Shown piece after piece: positions 41,701 through 57,290 of a DNA stretch of 64,000 bases; within the stretch, counting starts at the first letter, position 1, and each line of letters begins with the position of its first letter. The stretch covers positions 12,297,030-12,361,029 of the forward strand of contig CM019238.1 in the NCBI GenBank assembly GCA_009741485.1, given 5' to 3'. The notes under the pieces were generated by a model, which was given only the letters and a program-made list of their open reading frames with translations, did no database searches and was not told where the DNA came from. This DNA comes from Malurus cyaneus samueli (Eukaryota > Chordata > Aves > Passeriformes > Maluridae). The position numbers and the translations under genes are program-made.

Positions 41701-44203
41701 GGAGCTCCTGGTTGCTGGGCGTGTTCTGTGCTGTGCTATAGATGTTCTTTCATTTTGATGCATTGGAGACAAGGATGAATCTGACTTCCTCACTTTGCTC
41801 TTCAGCCAGTGCTGCCAGTAGTGAATTAAATGCCTTGCTAAATTAATAAGTCATAATGTTTTTGGGCTGGAGCCAGGGAGCTGTCGCTCAGTGCTTTGCA
41901 CGCGAGCATGGCAGAGATGTTATCCTGGGGATAGAGTGACAACTCCAAAGGCTGCAGTGAAATGCAATCTGGATCGGACATAGAGCAGCCAGGGGGGCCA
42001 TCTGCAGGAAGGAACACCAAAAAAGGTACCTGGCTCAGTTGGGTAATCCCCAACAGCCTCAAATCTCCAACCACCCGGCCTGGTTGTATGCAGGAGCTTA
42101 CATTTGGCAAATTTGAGAGTTAGGACTGTGGAACTGAAGTTTTGTTATGATAGCAAATGGTTAGGAATGTGGATATTTTGTTTCTGTGTTTTGTCCACTT
42201 GAGTCCTGGGTCTTTCCCTGGCTCACCAGATCAGCATGGGGTGTGGATTAGACAGAGCTGTCAAGGAACAGGGCTGTCTGGCATGGTCTGAGCACATGGT
42301 TCTGCAGACTTCACAGCTCCAAGGGTGCCCTGGCCGTGCAGCAGCTGCCCTTCGGTGTCTCTGTCTCTGAAATCAGCAGAAAACAATGCTGTGAGAGGGG
42401 TCTGAGGGCACAGCAGCAGCTTGACAATTCAGGATGATGGGATGAGATGTAGGCAGGACAGCAGGGCTGGGATAGGGGGATGCTAAGTGACACCCCTGCC
42501 AAGCTCTTGGCTTGCTGTGGCTGTAATCCCACACTCACTCGTGCCACTGGCTCCTGTCCAGTCCTCACCCTGCCTGGGGATATCCATGCCTCACACCTCA
42601 ACTCCCACTGCCATCCCAGACACGAGGGTTGATGAGTGAACCACTGACCAACTGGCCCTGGAGGATGGGTGGGTGAACCACTGACCAGCTGGCTCTGGAA
42701 CATGGGCTCACAGAGCTGCAGAGAGGCCATGTACAGCCACAGAGGGTCTGCAGAGCAGCAAACCATCTTTTAGGAGTTCTAAATAGCTTTGAACAAACAT
42801 GTCTCAGAGCTAAATGCCTAGTGCCACCTGCAGAAATAAAAGGAGAACTACTCGTGCCTGTTTGCTGCTTTTCTGACAAACAGCTCAGCTCCAGAGAGAA
42901 GTGGTACAAGCACAAAGCATTCAGATTCCATCCTATTCTCATAGGACTATTTTCCTTAAAAGCCTCTGATGCAGCACAGCCCTTCAGAAATCATCCGCTT
43001 CAACACACTGCACAGTTGAACACTGGAAATGAAATAAGGTGCAAGCCTGTGTGGAATGACTAAATGTGGGACACAGCACAGTAGGATGCTATGTAATATC
43101 TGATCTGGAATTTGGCTCCAGTGGGCTGTGGCAGAACAGAATAAATCAGGAATTATGAATACTTCATGTGAGGTGGAGGGTGCATCAACTGCAGACTTGG
43201 TTAAAGTTGGTGGTTTGTTTACCACTGGGATCTTGGAGACTGAATAAAAAGGTGAATTACCACCTATTTCTGTAATGAGAGATGAAGGTGGATGTTTCTC
43301 TTTGCTTTCCCAGCCAAAACAATGGGCTGCATGTCAAAGCTTGTGCTTGCAGAGGCAGAGGGTAGAGAATTGGGGTGGTTTGTGTGTCAGTGAGAAAAAG
43401 AGTCATGCAGTGGACTCCTGAAATAGCAGGAGGAGAGCCTTGGGTGTAATGATCCTGGTTTGGAAATGGTGAATAGGGCTTGGTGCTCTTCTGTGTTCAA
43501 GGAAACAAGGTCCTGTATCGTTAAATATCTGACTTTTTTTCAGCCTCTCTTCCCACTGGGAACAATCTGGTGAGGCCCTGGTTAATACCTGCTGTAAATC
43601 AGCTGAACCTACACATTTCTGACTCGAGCAGGGTCCCCTCCCCTTGAACTACCACTCCTTCTCATGTACAAACATTAAAGCAAAACTCAATTGGAAGTGA
43701 GCTGGAGGAGCACGATTTAAAGCTTGCCTCAGTTCCCAGATGCCCTGAGCAGAGCAGATGGGATGTTCTGAGGGGCTGCAGAGGTCCATCCCTTCATCAG
43801 GGAGCAGATCCATGTTTAGATTAAGCATCTCGTGGGCCGCAGGAATTCCAGACAAACTTTTGGCCACAGCTTGTTTTTGCCCAGAGCAATGACAGGCTGG
43901 ATGAGGCGCTCCTGGCAGAAAGGCTTCCTTGGCCATTCCTGAGGATGGATTAGACCCAGGAGCAGCACAGGCTGGAGTTCTGACAGCATGGATAGCAATG
44001 GCATAAATGCCACTGCAGTCAAGTGTGGCTTTTCTTCTTTCAGAAACAACATTTTACTGGATATGTAAGGAAGTCTCATATTTAAGCCTTATTCTCCATA
44101 GTCTGAGCAAGGTCCCTGCCCTGAAATGGGACAGGGGCATTTTCTCTTAAAGCAATTTTACTGTAGCTGGTAAATCCCAAACTTCTTTTTTTACCTAAAA
44201 CCA

Positions 44204-44242
44204 GGGCTTTTTTTTTTTTTTTTTTTTGTTTGTTTGTTTGTT
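44204..44242. repeat. Poly-T and (GTTT)n simple repeat
   Basis: A run of about 20 T is followed by GTTTGTTTGTTTGTTT. Confidence 0.9.
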
Positions 44243-44449
44243 TTCCCTGAAATAATCTTGGTTGGCACAGCACATCTTGTTTCACTAAATTACAGTGTTT
44301 GGGCTTTCACATGTAATTTTGGTATCTCTTCACAGTAAAATATAAATTCATATTAGGACAGTTTTAGGTGATAGTTAATGTAAACTAATGTAGAAGTGTG
44401 TATTGAAAACCAGCATATATAATATTTATATATATGTATGTAGACTTAA

Positions 44450-44672
44450 TATGGATATTAGGAAAATGTTTTCACTGAAAAGGGAGTCAGACTTTGAAAC
44501 GGGCTGCCCAGGGCAGTGGTGGAATCACCATCCCTGGAGTTCTTAAAAAAATGTGTGAATTCTCACTTGGAGACATGGATTGGTGATGAATTTGGCAGCA
44601 CAAAATAATAGTCAGACTCATCTTAGAGATCTTGTCCAACCTTAACAATTCCAACCTCTATGATTATCTGAT
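44450..44672 (+). mobile_element. CR1 LINE 3' fragment, plus orientation
   Basis: Contains GGATATTAGGAAAATGTTTT, CACTGAAAAGGG, GGGCTGCCCAGGGCAGTGGT, GGAATCACCATCCCTGGAG and a diverged tail CTTGTCCAACCTTA...CTATGATTATCTG. This is the standard order of the CR1 3' end. Confidence 0.85.
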
Positions 44673-45829
44673 ATCCTCCAGGCATCTGGTGGAGATGAAG
44701 AGATAGCAAAAAGCTTTCATCCCTCAATTCTGTTTCTCCTATTCTGACAAGATTGTTTATGTCAATGTGATTTCAGTAATATTTCAAAGCAGAAATCTGA
44801 ATTACATTGAAGAAGTTTATATCTTCATTTAGGTATTTTTTTAAGATCACTAAAATGCAACCTTTCTCTTGCCTCAAGACTTAACAGTAATTATACAACT
44901 GAAAATGGAAATTATTCTGAGAAAAGGCATAAAGAGATCTCTGGGGTGGTAGTATTGATTTTACAAATATACAGTGTAACTCTGTTGCTATTTTTAACAG
45001 CCTGCCTCAACTAAAAAGGAAACATATCAGAAAATCTAGAAAATGTGGAGAGGAAGTACTGCAGAGTGAACCCAGAGGATTGCTCAGAGAGGAAATGACT
45101 CAGGCCTTTGCTAAGTAAAGGCAGCTGCCTGTTTACAGAGGAATAAAAAGAGTTAAAGGAGAAATTCCCAAACAAAATATCCTGAGCAGAGTGTGGATTG
45201 CACGAGGATGCACCTAGAATAAATGTGTCTGAACAAAGCCACAGAATTGCTTGAGGTTTGCCCTGTGCTGGCAAGGATCAAACAGCCACAGCCGTGGGCA
45301 GGCAGCACTTCGTCCTTCCATCCTTCAGCATGGTCCTACCTTCCTTTTTCTCCCTTCACAACGAGATCTGGTGGGAGGGAGAAATTTATATCCACTTATG
45401 GGTGCTACAAGTTTCACCCTTTTGCGTGTAACTGCAAAGCTTTTACACGGTTTTTGTTCGTGTCTACTGAAAATGTTATTGTTGCTTTAAGTTCCCCAGT
45501 CATAGGGAATGAGAAAAGCAGTGATGAAGTGACACATTGAATTCAGGCTGTGGAAAAAAATCTCTGCTATTGCACTTTGCTATTTGAGTTTCTGTGTGTT
45601 GGGGGTTAGGTTTTTTTTCATAGAATTTCTTCTTTTGTTGTCAGGGAGATGGTAAATAGACCGAGATCAAGAGACAATAGAGGAAACCGCGCCTTGACAT
45701 AGCCTTGAAATAGTTCTGGGGGACAAGGGGCAGTGGGGTTATTTTGGCAATTTCTTAACTGAGGGTAGTCAGTCTTTGGCCAGGTTCGGAGGGGACACGG
45801 TTGTGGGTTTTGGGTGTGGGTTTCCTGCT

Positions 45830-46075
45830 CAGGGAGAGAGCGGTGCTGTCGGTGAGGGGCAGTGTCAGCCACGGGAAGGGACACCGCGGGCGGCAGCACT
45901 GTGTCAAACGTGTGAAACGTGTAAAAAGTGACAAAAGCCACGTTGCCTGCATGGTGACTGTGAAGCGCACATTTCTTGCCCGCAGCGCCGCTTTTCCTTC
46001 GCCTTCAAGCCGCCGCACACGCCCTCCTCTCGTGGCTGCAGTTACCGTGTTCTGCAGGATCTTCACCATGCAGCC
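45830..46075. other. CpG-enriched patch of unknown role
   Basis: Within AT-rich intergenic DNA, this stretch has many CpGs (CACCGCGGGCGGCAGCAC, CCGCAGCGCCGCTTTTCC, CAAGCCGCCGCACACGCC). Open frames run on both strands, but no protein family is recognisable. It could be a small CpG island, an enhancer or a decayed insertion. Confidence 0.4.
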
Positions 46076-46599
46076 GTTCCTCATGCTGAATTCCTTTTTG
46101 CTTCAGTGCAAGCAAACAAAAGGGCTGAAAAAACAAGTAATGTTATCTAGTGTTCTAGGATTTTGTAAGTGGAGAAGGGTCTTCACACACAAGACTACTT
46201 CGGTTTGATCCAAATTCTTTTATAGCTTTTCCCAGGTAGAACTCAGAGTTTTAGGTTATTTTTAAGTAAGTGATATATTTCCCCTGGAAGCAGATGTAAC
46301 TGATGGCAGAAAGGCAGGAATTCTGCACCAGTGGCACAAGACAAGAAAAAGCTTCCAGTGTTTCCAAATAGCCTGTGTGTTTATGACTTTTTATCAACCA
46401 TTACTCTAAAGCTGCAGTGTTACACTAGATAACATAAGGATGAGAGCATTTTATAAAAGACCAAAACTAAAATATATAGACTGTAGAACATACACATGCA
46501 ATCCTGTGCAGCGTCTCAGGCACAACTGTAACCAAGGTCGTATTGTGTGTTAGGTTTGTTAGTACTGTTCCGTGCTGGCAGCTCAGCACAGCAATGTGA

Positions 46600-46652
46600 A
46601 AAGCTGTTTGTTTGTTTGTTTGTTTGTTGGTTTGTTTGTTTGTTTGTTTGTG
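46600..46652 (+). repeat. (TGTT)n microsatellite
   Basis: About eleven units of GTTT with one interruption (GTTGGTTT). A second GC/CpG-rich patch follows at about 46,655-46,800. Confidence 0.95.
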
Positions 46653-46977
46653 CCTTCAGCCTGCAGGCGGCATCACCGAGTCACGGCCGCCTGTTCCCGG
46701 GGGTGTTGGCAGTGCCGGGGTTCGGCACAAGGTGGCAGCAGCGATTCAGGGCTCAGACTCGGTGTCACAGGGACACAAACCCCTCTGAATGCACAGAGCC
46801 GTTCCTGCTGCCTTCGTAGGGATCATACTTTCTCCCGTTCCCAAGCCCTTTATTGTTTCATTTATATAAGTGATATATACAAAAGTTATATTCGTATTTT
46901 CAAGCCCCTGTATATCAGCATTTAGTATGTCTTACACTCTAAGTTTTTGTATATAAAGCCGTAGATATGGGGTTGTA

Positions 46978-47065
46978 TTCTGACAACAGTATTTATATGT
47001 ATATATATGTATATAAATATATAATATTTATATTTATATGTTTATATTCTATTTATATAAAATAT
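46978..47065. repeat. TA-rich low-complexity tract
   Basis: Alternating TATATATGTATATA and TTTATATTTATATG runs. Confidence 0.85.
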
Positions 47066-47204
47066 CTGACACTGCCCTGCCCATGGGACACCTTAGCAGT
47101 TGTTTCCGCAGCAGTGCTTGTCAGTCTGGAAGGGAACTGACACTTGCTCAGCTCCTGGAGCAATGGGCTGCTGGAATCCACCAAAAATGAGCAGCAGGGC
47201 CTAT

Positions 47205-47355
47205 GATGAGGGTAGAGGAAGAGGAAGAGGACAAGGAAGAAGCAGCAGTGGGGGTGTACGGAGAAGTACAAGGTTGGGAAAGACAGAGAAAGACAGAAAA
47301 GACAGGGACAAGAAAAAGGAGAAAGGAAAAGAAAGAGAGGGGAAAAAGGGAGCAA
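47205..47355. repeat. Purine-rich (GA-rich) tract
   Basis: About 150 bases with nearly all purines on the plus strand, such as GAGGAAGAGGAAGAGGACAA and GGAGAAAGGAAAAGAAAGAG. The open frame through it encodes only low-complexity Arg/Lys/Gly/Ser and is not a gene. Confidence 0.85.
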
Positions 47356-47365
47356 GTCAGACATA

Positions 47366-47465
47366 AAGAATGACAAAATCATTTAGGTTGGAAAAGAGCT
47401 TTGAGATCATGCCACTGCATCCGTTAAACCAGCACTACTAGGTCAACCACTAAACCACTTCACTT
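47366..47465 (-). mobile_element. CR1 LINE 3' fragment, minus orientation
   Basis: AAATCATTTAGGTTGGAAAA, GAGCTTTGAGATCATG and TCAACCACTAAACCACTTCA match the reverse-oriented CR1 3' region. Confidence 0.75.
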
Positions 47466-49414
47466 GAATAGAGTGAAGAGGGGAAGTTAAGAGTAAGGTT
47501 AGTGAGAACAAAGTCTGAAGAGCACAATATAAATTTTTTAAGAGTGGTTTTAAGGGTGGGACAAGCTTTGGTACTTTGTTTTATTTTTAATGCTACATTT
47601 TAATGCTACATTTTAATATTAGATTTAGGGAGATCCAGGGTTTGTCAGCTCATTTTACTGTAGGATCTTGCTAAGCTCAGGAAAATATGATGGAAGCTGA
47701 TGTTAGTTATAGGGAGTATTTCAGGGCTAGTTCTTAGGAAAGTATGAACGTATATTGGCTTTGTGATTACTGTTACAAGTAACGTTAGAGCTGAGATTAG
47801 GATTAAGGAACTGAAAAAAGCAGCAGTATACAGCAAACGTGGGCTTTCCTGACAGGAATCCTTTCCTGGATTAGGGAGTGCTCCCATAAACTCTCAGTTA
47901 CTCTCAGTTTGATGAGAGAAGCAACTTCTAGCAAGCTCTGGTAGATGTAATCTCTAAGAGCAAAGCAGGGCTCCTGAGAAAGCAGCTATCCTGTACCTTA
48001 AACTGGAGAAGGAACTGTGTTTCGTTGCACTTTCAATTTAACTTTAGAAGGCAAAACTGAGAAGTTTGGCTAGGTTACAATCAGTAGTGCTATCTCCTTT
48101 TCTTTTTTATTTTCTAAAGCTCATTAGAAGGGATCTTTCTTTACCCATATTTATTCCCATAAAGTTTCTATAAAGGTATAATAGAATTGTGGCTAAGTGT
48201 ATCCTGTAAAATCAGAGAGCTTTTACCATCTGGGTTATGGCTGCTTCTTAGCAACATAAGCAAATAACAAATTTGAAAATACTCTGCAGGAAGAAAGCAT
48301 GACATGAAACAAACATTTATTAAAAAGGACTGTACAGACAAATCAAACAGATCTTACACTGTTACTCCTACGAGGCACAGGAGTAAAATACTTAAAACAC
48401 AGAAGCCAGTGAAAACACCAGATATTGCTAGAATACCTAAATGCTAAAATTAAAACATATGCTGGAGGAATTAGAAAACATAAAATAAAGGAATAAAGCA
48501 CTTTTATTTAAAGTGCTAGTGAAGTCTTAATTTCTTGAGTGGTATGATATTTAAATACATCAATGTCTATTCTTTCAAATTTAGATTATGTAAGTTGAAG
48601 CCACTGTCAGATTCAGTCAGGGTCCCGTTTAAAAAGCCAAGGTTGAATTCAGGAAGTGCAAGTACTTAAATTTGCCTAACATTTTCTCTGTAGTTAATGG
48701 TGTCCTTGGCACAAAAGTCTGGACAACTGATCCACTCCAGTTTGGGTATGAAAATTTCTATAGCAAAGAATTTAGATACAATATGTTTGCATCCTTTTAC
48801 CATGAGCTTAAGGTCGGTGGCATGGTGAAGGCTTGCAATTTTATGTGGGTTTTTTTTCTGCTTGGTTGCAGAACAGCAGGACTATTGTTTGATAAAACCC
48901 TGGAAACCATCTATACCAAGAGAATTTTGTTGTCACTTGGACAGCCTTTTAAAAAAGGAATGACAAAGACAGAGTTAAACCAGACTTTAGTAACATAAAA
49001 GTCTCGTATGCTTTGAGGAGGGTCTTATTGTGGCTATTCAGAGAATTTGACCCAAACAAGAATACATTTAAGCTAAGTGAAGAAGCATCCACAAAGACTG
49101 TAGATACAAAGGAAGAAGCCATTGTTGCTCCATGAACCAAAAATGCAGTAGACTTGAGGTAAGAACTGTACTTCAGACAGCTTCCTCTTCTGTCTGAAAG
49201 CCAAGAAATCAATATTCCATAATTATTCCTCCAGTCTCTTGACAAAGTTGCCTGGGAGAAAAGAGCTTGGGGCTGTCACGAGAAGAATTCTTCAGTTAAA
49301 CTTCTGCCATTATTCTGTGAGAGAAAAGAATACTCTTTCTCTATGAAAGACACTGCTTCCCTCCCTGCCCCCACCCCCATGGTTCCCTAATACATAATTT
49401 TATCTCCTTGAAAC
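47466..49414. other. Intergenic region between CR1 fragments
   Basis: AT-rich, with a short duplicated TGCTACATTTTAA at about 47,591-47,616. The only coding-like segment is at 48,694-48,812, described separately. Confidence 0.5.
48694..48812 (+). other. Exon-like open segment or processed-pseudogene remnant, unidentified
   Basis: A good acceptor (polypyrimidine then CTCTGTAG) precedes 39 open codons, including GTKVWTTDPLQFGYENFYSK and EFRYNMFASFYHELK. A possible donor, AAG|GTCGGT, follows. The frame stays open to 48,998, and another open stretch (WLFREFDPNKNTFKLSEEA, ending at a stop at 49,132-49,134) follows in a shifted frame. The composition looks protein-like, but I recognise no family. 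It may be an exon of an undescribed gene, a decayed retrocopy or chance. Confidence 0.2.
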
Positions 49415-50032
49415 AGAATCAGAGAATATCTCAAGTATGAAGGACCCATAAGGATCACCAAGTCAACTCCCTGCTCCTCACAGGAACACCTAGCATTTAA
49501 CTGCATGGCTAAGAGTATCATCTTGGTGCTCCTTGGACCCTGACAGGCTTGGTGCCATGGCCACTTCCCTGGGTCACTGCACCAGTGTTGGACCACTCTC
49601 TCAAAGAAGAATGTTTTCCTAGTGTCCAGTCTGAATTTCCCTCAAAGCAGCTCCATCCTATTTTCTTGTATCCTGCTGCTGGCCATCAGAGGGTGGAGCT
49701 CAGCACCTCCTCCTCTGCTTCCCCCCTGAGGAAGTTGTAGGTTGCAAGGAGGATGCCCCTCAGCCTGCTCTTCTCCAAACTGAACAACCCAAGTGTCCTC
49801 AGCAGCTCCTCACAGACCTTGTCCTTGAGAGCTTTTGCAATTCCGTCACCCAGCTCTTCCAGAACACTGTCATACTCTGATGTCATTCTTGCACTGAGGC
49901 ATCCCAAACTGCAGCCAGCACTCCAAGGCTCACCAGTGCAGTGCAGAGTGAGACAGTCAGCTGGCAGTGCTGTGCTTGATGCACCCCAGGTCATGGTTGG
50001 GCCTTTTGGCAGGCAGGGCACCCTGCTGACTT
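49415..50032 (-). mobile_element. CR1 LINE fragment, minus orientation (about 600 bp)
   Basis: Reverse-oriented CR1 landmarks occur in order: AGAATCAGAGAATATC, CCCATAAGGATCACCAAGTC, CAGTGTTGGACCACTCTCTC, GAATGTTTTCCTAGTGTCCA, CAACCCAAGTGTCCTCAGCA, CTCCTCACAGACCTTGTCC and a reverse-transcriptase-proximal stretch CCAGCACTCCAAG...GTGCAGAGTG. It is the longest CR1 copy in the window. Confidence 0.85.
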
Positions 50033-50800
50033 ATCTTCAGTTACACTCATTCTCAGCAATTCATGCTATTCATATGGCAGAACTTCGTCAAGGATGTGAA
50101 AACTGTTTTGTAAATACCAGTATGTTTGATGCAAACACAGTGTGTCATATTCACATAAAAAGATCCCAAACCAACATACCCTAACCTTGTAAAACACAAG
50201 AGCACATAAGACTAGCTTAAAAAAGTAAAAATACAAAACTGTTGTACTAAATTAGTAAATGGTGCATCTTAAGTATTCTTCAGTTCAGAGATCTCCCAAG
50301 AAGGAAACAAACTGGCAAAGTAACAGTGAAGTGAGAGCAACTATGACTAACCCTATCTATTTCAGAACTGTAAGCTGAAATTTCTACAAATCAATCTTTC
50401 TATTCACACTAGTTCATTGCAGACCATTCGCCCACTCCATTGTCACTACTTCTTAAATTTATGTACAACTATTACCAAAGTATGCTGCTGTCATGTATGC
50501 ACTTTGGGGAAGTCCACATACTGTCTTTAAACTCTGTGTGCATTTCCCCTTCAACTCCATAGGAATTGCTCTGAACAGGGCACACAGCATGTGACCACTC
50601 GGACATTTAAAATAGCAGAATCCAGTACTTGTGCTACAAAACATGCATAATGCACTATTGCCATTTGGAACATGGAGTCAGACTATCTCCCATTATTGCT
50701 ATTTCACAGAGATCGAATCCCTGTAATTCAGCAAGCAGAATCCACTCTTCACATAATTTCAGGGGCAGGTGGTCCACATTCTGTTTCTGTAGTTGACAGA
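50033..50800. other. Intergenic stretch left of the ZC4H2 3' UTR candidate
   Basis: AT-rich with no supported feature. Confidence 0.5.
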
Positions 50801-50802
50801 TG

Positions 50803-52422
50803 TTTATTTGGCTATATAACATTAAAATGGGGAATACCTCCTGACCCTGGCATAAGTTTTAGGACTATATTCAATAAATCACTTTTTTGTGGCAGACTTA
50901 GGAAATTAATGGTGACGTATGTGATCTGGCCAGGAGATTTGCATCATGTGGATTTATTGCAGTTGCCAGCGTTTGGCAAAGTTCTAAGCAGAGACTTGGG
51001 TCTTCCCTGTTCTTCCCATCTAACAAACCAAATTCTCAATACAACCACTCTAGCATAATAGTAGAGAGAAACCTGGGATAAAGAGAGAAAAATGTGAACA
51101 AGTAGTTTCTGCATCCTGAAGCTAGTGAAAAGAATATTTAATACTTGAGATCAATTTAGGCAACAAAGGTGGTCACAAAACTGGGATTAAAGATGAGTAA
51201 ATTTTAAGCTCCAGTTCTGTAAGTGGGTCACTGCCATCCATTGGAAGAAGTGTTGTTAAATTACAAGAAACAAAGGGAGGACATACAGGGAGTGATCTAC
51301 TCCAGATGCTTTAGTCAGGGTTCCTTCGACACACAGGGAACCAGAAAACAAACTGGCCTGATGTAAAGCATACTTGAAAATGATCTATTAAAAGATAAAA
51401 AATAATAGAAAGTTTTGGTTGAAGGAGGATAACAACACCAAAGCTCGTGAGTTCTTGTGAAATATATCACTTTTTGTTGGAACTGTTCCTCATGCATGTT
51501 CCTGAACATGGAGGATATGTCTGCCAGACTTTGGCTGCAGAAACCAGGAATAGAAAATTGTAGAATAGCTGATGTGCAGTCTGTGCACACAGAGATCTGG
51601 GATATATCATGCATGTTTCCTAGAGAACCACAGTGTGCTGGTTGGCCATAGAGCCTAGGAGAACCACTAACACAGTTCATTTGAGCTTTGTTCTTAAGTC
51701 AATCAGTCTTTCAACTGCTGAAATAATCTTAATAGCCTATTAAGATGTCAAAGCATGACAAATGACATCAGTTTTAGAAACTTGTCCACAGTCAGCACCT
51801 TTCCAAGTTCTAAGTCAAGTTTGAGGGAATGGTACAATCAAACTTCAGTAAATCAAAACCCATGTGTGTCCTTAATGCACTGCCTTTTGGCATAATATAT
51901 CTCGTTTTCCCTGAACATTTCCTGTTTAAAAGGAGTTGCATTGGATACCTAAACCTACTAAGTCTTATGAGATTGGAAAAGAAATTGCTCTTCAGTGAAC
52001 AGACAGTCTGATATTTCAGCACTTCCAATAGTCTCCTGTTATCAGGAGAAAACAGAATAATCTTTTGGTAACATTTGTTTTTTAAAAGGAGAACATAAAA
52101 GCATTTGTGGTCACCACATTTGGCAAATAGAAATAGCCTGACATTTAGGATACTTGCACAAAGAATTCCAGTTTGTTTAGGAGTACAAAAGATGGAACAA
52201 TTGAAAAGTTAAACTGTAGCACCAATAATACTTACTTTCCTAAAACCAAATCCTGAAGACTGGAAGGAACTTAGAGCAGGAACGTTGTGCTTACATTGTA
52301 TTTAAATAGAAAACAATGAAACGGTGATACTTGTGTCTGCAATTCAGTAAAGTCTGGGCAAATTTGCAGTTCTACTGGAAGAGTACTGGGACAGGTCACA
52401 CAGCTTGTCAGTCTTCTGGATT
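50803..52422 (-). other. ZC4H2: Probable ZC4H2 3' UTR (left end uncertain)
   Basis: Downstream of the ZC4H2 stop codon on the minus strand the sequence is AT-rich with no coding frame in that direction. Possible poly(A) signals on the minus strand are ATTAAA near 51,137, AATAAA at 50,953-50,958 and AATAAA at 50,803-50,808. Sequence alone cannot say which is used, so the extent is a guess. Confidence 0.35.
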
Positions 52423-57032
<4,610 letters not shown>

Positions 57033-57290
57033 GCTTTTCACTCCCGGTTTACACCTCCCGTGAAACGCACAAAATGCCGAGAGGGGGAAAAAAAAAGCCC
57101 GAAACCAAACCAAAACAAAAAAACCATACAATAGACACAATGTAGTCACCCCCTCCTCGCATATGGGCTCTGAGCCTGTGCGGTAGACTCTAGTGGGAGC
57201 TATGGGACTTAGAGTCCAGGTTCCTATTGCTGCCCAGGCAGAGAGTCTGCACAAAGACTACAACACCCACAAGGCAGAGCAAAAGCTTGC
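57033..57290 (-). promoter_or_regulatory. ZC4H2: ZC4H2 5' UTR and promoter region
   Basis: Immediately upstream of the start codon on the minus strand. It has no TATA box at an obvious position. It contains ACTACAACACCCA at 57,257-57,269 on the plus strand, an exact fit to the ACTAYRNNNCCCR promoter motif bound by ZNF143. A one-mismatch version, ACTCTAAGTCCCA, lies on the minus strand at 57,203-57,215. Confidence 0.55.

Larger units (their letters stand above)
32113..44450. other. Intergenic region, left part
   Basis: About 12 kb with no exon I can support on either strand. It holds an A-run at about 32,333-32,350, a small CR1 tail near 35.7 kb, a cluster of GATA-type motifs at 36,867-36,920, and a near-duplicate GTGAACCACTGACCA pair near 42,640-42,690. 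Open frames here are short and look like chance. Confidence 0.5.

Noticed and set aside
47100..47366. Plus-strand open frame rich in Arg/Lys/Gly/Glu
   Set aside because: Translation of a purine-rich low-complexity tract ending in a CR1 fragment.
50672..51058. 128-codon plus-strand open frame antisense to the ZC4H2 3' UTR candidate
   Set aside because: No recognisable domain, no splice or promoter context, ordinary AT-rich composition.
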